Positions 1 through 3,895 of a stretch of DNA of 8,016 nt are shown one piece after another. The notes below the pieces were generated by a model that had not been told where the DNA came from, did not search any database, and worked only from the letters and a program-made list of their open reading frames with translations. The position numbers and the translations under genes are program-made. How positions within the stretch are numbered: the stretch's first letter is position 1; each line of letters opens with the position of its first letter. The stretch comes from Pelotomaculum sp. (lineage in GTDB: Bacteria; Bacillota; Desulfotomaculia; Desulfotomaculales; Pelotomaculaceae): the NCBI GenBank assembly GCA_003489345.1, contig DNIT01000176.1, forward strand, positions 21,981 through 29,996, written 5' to 3'.

Positions 1-828
1 GATTTCGGCGGCCGCTTCTTCTACAGTCAGCACCCCTGTGTTTACCGGCAGCCCCCGTTTTTTTAAATTATGCAGTAATTTCATATAATCAGGCAGCAAC
101 AGGTCCCCGCAAGGCAGCTCCTCCCGCTCCAGCACCTTTCTGGTCGGGCCCCAGGCCTTTAAGCGGCCTTGATCAAGCAGGGCGACACGGTCTGCCAGGA
201 TAATTAGTTCGTTCATATAATGCGAAACCATAATGACGGTCACTTTCTGTTCCTGCTGATATCTTTTGACGGTAGTAAGAATATGGGTGCAACCCTCTGG
301 ATCCAAGCCTGCCGTCGGTTCATCCAGAATCAGAATGTCAGGCTTCATGGCCAGGATACTGGCCACTGCGATGCGACACCGCATCCCCCCGCTCAAACAC
401 AGCGGCGGCAGATCCCGCACCTGTTCAGGGACAAGCCCCACACTTGCCAGGGCTTCGTCAACCCGAACCGCAATTTCCACCTTGTCCAACTCCATGTTGT
501 TTAGCCCGTAGGCCAGCTCTTCAAATACTGTAGCTTCAAAAATTTGCTGTTCGGGAAATTGAAACACCAGTCCCACGGATTTCCATAGCTGCGCTCCGTT
601 GTGCCTGTCTCGCGGATCAATGCCCAATACGGATATGCTTCCGGATTGCGGGGATAAAAGCTCGTTAAAATGCTGAATTAAAGTTGACTTGCCGGAACCG
701 TTGGCCCCTACAATCCCCAGAAATTCGCCTTTTTCCACCGCCAGGGTGATGTTATCAAGAGCTTTCTTCTCATTTGACGTCCCGCTACTGTATACATAGC
801 TCAAGTTGTTGATTTCAATAACCGGCAT
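1..828 (-). CDS. ecfA2: Energy-coupling factor transporter ATPase EcfA2, partial (C-terminus beyond left edge)
   Basis: This is an ABC-type ATPase of an ECF transporter. With EcfA1 it forms the cytoplasmic ATPase pair that drives the EcfT/S-component membrane complex for vitamin or transition-metal uptake. The frame is open from ATG at 828 to base 1, giving 276 codons; the family is usually about 280-290 residues, so only the last few are missing. Visible motifs are Walker A GANGSGKST (41-49), Q-loop Q90 in LVFQFPEQQIFE (typical of EcfA2), signature LSGGM (145-149), Walker B ILILDEP (165-171), D-loop AGLDP and switch histidine H203. The signature Gln is replaced by Met, which is unusual. A GGAG 8 nt before the ATG (837-840) lies inside ecfA1, and the start overlaps the ecfA1 end by 28 nt, implying translational coupling. 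EcfT probably follows to the left (inference). The substrate cannot be told from the ATPases. Confidence 0.93.
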   Translation of the reverse strand, partial: MPVIEINNLSYVYSSGTSNEKKALDNITLAVEKGEFLGIVGANGSGKSTLIQHFNELLSPQSGSISVLGIDPRDRHNGAQLWKSVGLVFQFPEQQIFEATVFEELAYGLNNMELDKVEIAVRVDEALASVGLVPEQVRDLPPLCLSGGMRCRIAVASILAMKPDILILDEPTAGLDPEGCTHILTTVKRYQQEQKVTVIMVSHYMNELIILADRVALLDQGRLKAWGPTRKVLEREELPCGDLLLPDYMKLLHNLKKRGLPVNTGVLTVEEAAAEI

Positions 829-1634
829 ATACTGTTCTCCATTTGCTCCAAAGTGGTGATTTTCTCATCCAGCAGGTAACCGCTTTTCCTAAGCATTTGA
901 GCCAAGCGAACGATATTCGGCGGCTTTATCTTATTCTCCCGGTTGAAAGCTTCCCAGGGAGGGGCGTCATAAACAATACTACCTTCCTGCAGCAGGATGA
1001 TCCGGTCCGCCCCGGCCAGATCTTCCATGTTGTGGGAGATCAGGATGATGGTAATCCCCTGACGCCTGTTCAGTTTCCGCAGATAGTCAAGAATTCCCCG
1101 CCTGCCGGTCTGGTCCAGCATGGAAGTCGGTTCGTCCAATACCAGGTAAGCAGGCCGCATGGCCAGGACTGCCGCTATGGCAACCCGCTGTTTTTGTCCA
1201 CCGGACAGCATGTGCGGCGACAAATGCCGCAGTTCGCTCAGTCCTACAATCTGCAAGACCTCATCAACACGTCGCTCGATCTCCTCCTCAGTCAGGTCCA
1301 GATTCTCCGGCCCGAAAGCAATTTCTTCCTCAATAACCGGACTGACCAACTGGTTGTCTGGATTCTGAAAAACCATGGCCACCTGACGGCGTATTTCCTT
1401 GATGTACCGGCGCTGGCGGGTATCCATGCCGTTAACAATAACCCTGCCGTCAGAAGGGAGCAGCAGACCGTTTAACAGACGGGCCAGAGTGGTTTTACCG
1501 GACCCGTTTTTCCCGGCTATACCCACAAACTCGCCGGGTCTGATGGATAAATTTACGGCCTTTAAAGCACAAACTTTTTGACCCTGGCTGTTTGCATATT
1601 CTTTGGTGACATTTTGCAGCTGAATCCCCTGCAA
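801..1634 (-). CDS. ecfA1: Energy-coupling factor transporter ATPase EcfA1
   Basis: Complete 277-residue ABC ATPase, the usual length for EcfA1. It pairs with EcfA2 under the membrane and hydrolyses ATP for ECF-type micronutrient import. Motifs are Walker A GKNGSGKT (41-48), Q-loop Q90 in MVFQNPDNQLVSPVIEEEIAFG (85-108, the EcfA1 hallmark), signature LSGGQ (143-147), Walker B LVLDEP (164-169) and switch histidine H201 in LISHNMEDL. The D-loop reads SMLDQTG where the family usually has SMLDP. The assigned start is TTG at 1634; there is no in-frame ATG before an in-frame stop that overlaps the Shine-Dalgarno. The strong AGGAGG (1650-1655) is 15 nt upstream, which is long, so an ATC at 1638-1640 with 9-nt spacing is a conceivable rare start. 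The gene lies 165 nt downstream of the XRE regulator gene on the same strand. Subfamily assignment rests on the Q-loop and SMLD motifs. Confidence 0.95.
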   Translation of the reverse strand: MQGIQLQNVTKEYANSQGQKVCALKAVNLSIRPGEFVGIAGKNGSGKTTLARLLNGLLLPSDGRVIVNGMDTRQRRYIKEIRRQVAMVFQNPDNQLVSPVIEEEIAFGPENLDLTEEEIERRVDEVLQIVGLSELRHLSPHMLSGGQKQRVAIAAVLAMRPAYLVLDEPTSMLDQTGRRGILDYLRKLNRRQGITIILISHNMEDLAGADRIILLQEGSIVYDAPPWEAFNRENKIKPPNIVRLAQMLRKSGYLLDEKITTLEQMENSICRLLKSTT

Positions 1635-1646
1635 ACCGATAAGGCA

Positions 1647-1658
1647 TCACCTCCTTTT
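1647..1658 (-). promoter_or_regulatory. Strong Shine-Dalgarno of ecfA1
   Basis: The minus strand reads AAAAGGAGGTGA, a near-perfect anti-16S match. It is 15 nt from the TTG chosen as the ecfA1 start. An ATG at 1645-1647 touches its 3' end, but that ATG is out of frame with ecfA1 and too close to serve as a normal start. Confidence 0.8.
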
Positions 1659-1693
1659 AACAGCTCCCTTTACTGAGTCAATATTACGAAGTT

Positions 1694-1722
1694 TTTGCAA
1701 CAGTCTCCAAGCTCCTTGTCAA
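1694..1722 (-). promoter_or_regulatory. Possible promoter for the ecfA operon
   Basis: The minus strand has a perfect -35 box TTGACA (1717-1722), but the hexamer at 17-bp spacing is only TGCAAA (1694-1699), a poor -10. The 165-nt gap between the regulator gene and ecfA1 contains no convincing terminator. Transcription could therefore also enter from the regulator gene. Nearby are an 8-bp palindrome GACATGTC (1730-1737) and a repeated CAATTTAGCG/CAATTAGCG, of unknown significance. Confidence 0.3.
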
Positions 1723-1799
1723 TTTAGCGGACATGTCGATCGGAAAGCTTTTATTCTGGGACAATTAGCGTTTGCGATTGCGCCAGACATTAATATCGA

Positions 1800-2201
1800 T
1801 TACGCATTTTGTTTTTTCATGTCTTTTTTTATTTGACTATGTTTGAAATAAATCATGTTTTTAAGAAACTCTTTATCTTCAGAGGAGAAATCTCTGTACA
1901 TGCGGATTATCTGTTCTTCTTCCTCGCTGACTTTCAAATACGCGGCTTTGTTTTCGAGCGTATCAATAAGACTCTCAACGTTAGTCTCTTTTGCTCCTCT
2001 CTCCCGGCCGGTAAGCAGCCAATCGCATGAAACATCAAAATACTCGCAAAGAGCTATGATCGTGTCTGCGGCGGGCGAAACCCTGTCTTTTTCGTAGTTG
2101 CTGATATTCCCCCGGGAAACCCTCGTCTGATCAGCCACTTCCTGTTGGGTACGGTTTAATTTTTCCCTTAGATATTTTATCCTTTGCCCAATGGTATTCA
2201 T
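1800..2201 (-). CDS. XRE-family helix-turn-helix transcriptional regulator
   Basis: A 133-residue cytoplasmic DNA-binding protein. The N-terminal HTH_3/Cro-C1 domain spans about residues 5-65, with scaffold helix TQQEVADQT (18-26), recognition helix region VSRGNISNYEKDR (28-40) and the common closing motif CDWLLTG (59-65). The C-terminal half (72-130) is charged and helical, EEEEQIIRMYRDFSSEDKEF, a type seen in XRE regulators and probably used for dimerisation. The ATG is preceded by GGGAG 7 nt upstream. It is transcribed away from the secreted-protein gene at 2498, and the region between them holds palindromes that fit an operator for a dimer of this class. Autoregulation and control of the divergent gene are inferred. 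It may also affect the ecfA genes downstream on the same strand. No effector can be deduced. Confidence 0.9.
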   Translation of the reverse strand: MNTIGQRIKYLREKLNRTQQEVADQTRVSRGNISNYEKDRVSPAADTIIALCEYFDVSCDWLLTGRERGAKETNVESLIDTLENKAAYLKVSEEEEQIIRMYRDFSSEDKEFLKNMIYFKHSQIKKDMKKQNA

Positions 2202-2220
2202 GCGATCACTCCCACCATAC

Positions 2221-2234
2221 GTTATATAACATTA
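2221..2234 (-). promoter_or_regulatory. Candidate promoter of the XRE gene with overlapping palindrome
   Basis: The minus strand reads TGTTATATA, an extended -10 (TG, one base, TATATA at 2223-2228). It is embedded in the perfect palindrome GTTATATAAC (2221-2230). No good -35 is seen at 17 bp. A start near 2216 would leave a very short leader that just contains the Shine-Dalgarno. An operator over the -10 would allow autorepression (inference). Confidence 0.4.
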
Positions 2235-2261
2235 CAAAACAAAATAAATTCCAATTATGTT

Positions 2262-2273
2262 CATAACGTTATG
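2262..2273. promoter_or_regulatory. Perfect 12-bp palindrome CATAACGTTATG, probable operator
   Basis: The site consists of two abutting inverted CATAACG half-sites sharing the central CG. An overlapping TTATG-TT-CATAA symmetry (2255-2266) precedes it. It lies upstream of both candidate promoters, between the divergent genes, and shares its half-site with the other motif copies in this region. Binding by the adjacent XRE protein is inferred. Confidence 0.5.
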
Positions 2274-2295
2274 CTTAATTTTATGCATTTTAATA

Positions 2296-2324
2296 TTGCA
2301 TTCGCTTAATATTAAGCTTATAAT
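2296..2324 (+). promoter_or_regulatory. Promoter of the secreted-protein gene with palindromic spacer
   Basis: The -10 box is a consensus TATAAT (2319-2324). The -35 is TTGCAT (2296-2301) at 17-bp spacing and is weak beyond TTG. The spacer is almost entirely filled by a perfect 14-bp palindrome GCTTAATATTAAGC (2304-2317), and TTAATATT occurs twice, 17 bp apart (2290-2297 and 2307-2314). Transcription would begin near 2331, giving a leader of about 165 nt. Confidence 0.6.
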
Positions 2325-2340
2325 AACCCCAGAGACTGAT

Positions 2341-2367
2341 TATAACGCAACATAAATCTATATAACG
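2341..2367 (+). promoter_or_regulatory. Direct repeat TATAACG, 20-bp period
   Basis: Two exact TATAACG heptamers at 2341-2347 and 2361-2367 lie about two helical turns apart, just downstream of the predicted transcription start. They match the half-site found in the palindrome at 2262-2273. A protein bound here would block the plus-strand promoter or early elongation (inference). Confidence 0.45.
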
Positions 2368-2413
2368 GTGTTTTCGCCTCCGTATGATCCTTGAAAACTA
2401 AATACAACTCTGC

Positions 2414-2447
2414 GTCCACCGGTTTTTCATGCCATGTCCGGTGCGGG
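2414..2447 (+). repeat. 34-bp flanking repeat, left copy, in the leader of the secreted-protein gene
   Basis: This 34-bp element matches the minus strand of 3859-3892 at 30 of 34 positions, so the pair forms an inverted repeat around the gene between them. Inside it, CACCGG (2417-2422) and CCGGTG (2438-2443) form a 6-bp stem around a 15-nt middle that includes TTTTTCATGCCATG. As RNA it is a leader hairpin; as DNA it resembles inverted arms around an asymmetric core. It lies downstream of the predicted promoter and 50 nt before the start codon. Confidence 0.75.
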
Positions 2448-2481
2448 CTGACACTCAAAGGCTAAATAAAAATACTATCAC

Positions 2482-2487
2482 AGGAGG
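2482..2487 (+). promoter_or_regulatory. Ribosome binding site deciding the 2498 start
   Basis: AGGAGG ends 10 nt before ATG 2498. No such site precedes the longer in-frame ATG at 2429, which lies in the loop of the leader hairpin. This supports translation from 2498. Confidence 0.85.
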
Positions 2488-2497
2488 CAAGCTGATC

Positions 2498-3730
2498 ATG
2501 TTTAAGAGTAAGGGAAAAACAGGTATCAGGTGGAAGATCGCATCGTGCATGGTCATGGCCGCATTTACAGTAATGCTCTTCGCGCAGTCCGCCTTTGCAA
2601 CCCTCAATGCCCAGGGGAATGCCAACTATATGCTCCGGGGCTGTGAAGTGCTCAACGACCACCAGGTGATCCTCTTTTTTGACAAGGGTACTTTCACGAT
2701 AGATACCGACATGATCAAGATCTACGAGGGGACGGACTCCAGCGGTACCGAGATAGGTATCACGAGCATGTCATCGTACAGCACACCATACAACGTGACC
2801 GTTTCCGGCCTGGCACCCGGAACTGCCTACACTCTCACCACTCCGGACGATTCCTTTGAAGAAGGGAAAAGCTACACTATTGTTGTGAGCAATACCGTAA
2901 GGGCCAACAACAACCTGACGCTCGGAGAGGTTTTGCATCGAGAGGATTCTTACCTCACCTTTGTCTGCCCGGATGCAAACGGAGATTACAACTCCAGCAT
3001 GGACGACCCTGTAATGCACGCTTACCTTGACTTAGTCGGTGATGAAAATGTCGCAAGGGAGGGGAACATCTATTTCTCCCTCAGTATACCGGCTCAATAC
3101 CCTGACACTGTGTTAAGCGGTATGGAATTGCATTATTATGACACAAACACCGATGAATATGAAGAATGCACCTATGACAATCCGAGCAGCCCCTCAGGGA
3201 CAGGCGAGGTTTTCCAGGCCGTAAGAACCAGTCAGAGCAACTTCTTCTACTTCCCGCTCAGCGTTGCAGGACCAAGTTATCAAAAAGACCTTGCGTATCT
3301 TGACGACGTAGATGAAGAAATCAATCATTATAAACTCGTAATTCCTAGTATTGAATGTTTAGACGGTACCACACTTTCTAGTCAGACCTATTATTTCACA
3401 ACGTACGAAGGACCCGGGCCGACAAAAATGATCTCCACCAACACTCCTTCAGCCATAGTGGCTCAAGGCGATGTCGAACTATCCTGGACCGCCACCAGCG
3501 ACCTGACAATTAACGGCAAATTATGCGGTGCTGCCGCCAGCGCTTATAACATTTACCGCAGCGCCGACAAGTACTGGGGTTTCACCAAGATCAACGGTAC
3601 ATCTGTCTCCGGGACAACCTATACTGATCAAGACCCCGCCTCCGGTATTTACTATTACCGGGTCGCTCCAATTGATAACTACGGTTACGAAGGCGGATTC
3701 TCACCCTATGTCCAGGTTACCGTGCCCTAA
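2498..3730 (+). CDS. Secreted Ig-like/Fn3-like protein of unknown function
   Basis: A 410-residue exported protein, not recognised as a named family. Translation from ATG 2498 gives a signal peptide: basic MFKSKGKTGIRWK, a hydrophobic core, then AQSAFA with likely cleavage after residue 34. Residues about 38-158 and 165-303 look like Ig-like beta-sandwich regions of the Big_5 kind; each starts with a VxLxF-type strand pattern and the second ends in YYFTTYEGPGP. Residues about 310-410 look like a fibronectin type III domain (VELSWTAT, YNIYRSAD, GIYYYRVAPIDNYG). No SLH, LPXTG or choline-binding anchor is present, so it is either released or bound non-covalently. The mature part has cysteines at 49, 157, 224, 287 and 343. 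The gene has its own promoter, diverges from the XRE gene and converges with the SLH operon, and is bracketed by 34-bp inverted repeats. A cell-surface or adhesion role is inferred only from domain types. Confidence 0.85.
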   Translation: MFKSKGKTGIRWKIASCMVMAAFTVMLFAQSAFATLNAQGNANYMLRGCEVLNDHQVILFFDKGTFTIDTDMIKIYEGTDSSGTEIGITSMSSYSTPYNVTVSGLAPGTAYTLTTPDDSFEEGKSYTIVVSNTVRANNNLTLGEVLHREDSYLTFVCPDANGDYNSSMDDPVMHAYLDLVGDENVAREGNIYFSLSIPAQYPDTVLSGMELHYYDTNTDEYEECTYDNPSSPSGTGEVFQAVRTSQSNFFYFPLSVAGPSYQKDLAYLDDVDEEINHYKLVIPSIECLDGTTLSSQTYYFTTYEGPGPTKMISTNTPSAIVAQGDVELSWTATSDLTINGKLCGAAASAYNIYRSADKYWGFTKINGTSVSGTTYTDQDPASGIYYYRVAPIDNYGYEGGFSPYVQVTVP

Positions 3731-3745
3731 TCTAATCGCGCGACG

Positions 3746-3790
3746 AAAAAGAAGGCTTTCCCCGTAAACACTCGCAGTATTACGGGGAAA
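3746..3790 (-). terminator. Intrinsic terminator for the minus-strand surface operon
   Basis: A perfect 11-bp stem (3757-3767 with 3780-3790, GC-rich core CCCCG/CGGGG) encloses a 12-nt loop. On the minus strand the stem is followed, 3 nt later, by TTCTTTTT. On the plus strand no T-run follows, so it should serve the SLH operon better than the gene ending at 3730, although a hairpin can act weakly in both directions. Confidence 0.65.
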
Positions 3791-3828
3791 TAACACCACA
3801 AAACATAACCGACTAAATTATACCATAA

Positions 3829-3869
3829 TCCGGCGCAGGCGTTTTATATCCCTGCAATCCTGCACCGGA
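3829..3869. repeat. Imperfect inverted repeat between convergent genes
   Basis: TCCGGCGCAGG (3829-3839) pairs with CCTGCACCGGA (3859-3869) over 11 positions with one mismatch around a 19-nt loop. The right arm lies within the 34-bp flanking repeat, so it could alternatively pair with the other arm of that element. No T-run follows on either strand, so this is not a convincing terminator. Confidence 0.55.
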
Positions 3870-3892
3870 CCTGGCATGAACAACCGGCGGAC
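3859..3892 (-). repeat. 34-bp flanking repeat, right copy, inverted
   Basis: Read on the minus strand from 3892 to 3859 this matches 2414-2447 with mismatches at element positions 5, 12, 22 and 32. The internal stem survives: the A-T pair of the left copy is replaced by a G-T pair (3888 with 3864), compatible with a stem in RNA. It begins 3 nt after the stop codon of the SLH gene, in the 3' untranslated region of that operon and before the terminator. Confidence 0.75.
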
Positions 3893-3895
3893 AGG

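Larger units (their letters stand above)
2202..2497. promoter_or_regulatory. Divergent, AT-rich control region with operator-like half-site cluster
   Basis: This stretch has no gene. It holds five copies of a 7-mer [T/C]ATAACG on either strand: 2220-2226 (minus), 2262-2268 (plus), 2267-2273 (minus), 2341-2347 (plus) and 2361-2367 (plus). It also contains three perfect palindromes, one promoter candidate in each direction, and the long leader of the plus-strand gene. The arrangement fits binding of the adjacent XRE regulator, which is inference from position and symmetry. Confidence 0.6.

Noticed and set aside
220..504. Plus-strand open frames opposite the ecfA2 region
   Set aside because: The minus strand encodes EcfA2 without interruption here; the plus-strand frames lack any family resemblance.
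843..1475. Plus-strand open frame of 210 codons
   Set aside because: It is the antisense shadow of ecfA1, whose ABC motifs are intact.
1635..1799. Terminator between the XRE gene and ecfA1
   Set aside because: Only short palindromes (GACATGTC, CGATCG) are present and no GC-rich stem followed by a T-run is found on the minus strand.
2429..2497. Longer start for the secreted protein (ATG 2429, 23 extra residues)
   Set aside because: It has no Shine-Dalgarno, lies in the loop of the repeat hairpin, and would put charged residues ahead of a clear signal peptide; ATG 2498 has AGGAGG at good spacing.
2331..2497. c-di-GMP-I (GEMM) or other known riboswitch in the long leader
   Set aside because: The GEMM core with its conserved CGCAAAG and GGTAGCGG-like segments is absent; only a simple hairpin can be supported.
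2414..3892. Insertion sequence or transposon with terminal inverted repeats
   Set aside because: The enclosed gene encodes a secreted Ig-like protein, not a transposase, and I saw no flanking target duplication; a non-autonomous cassette remains possible but unsupported.
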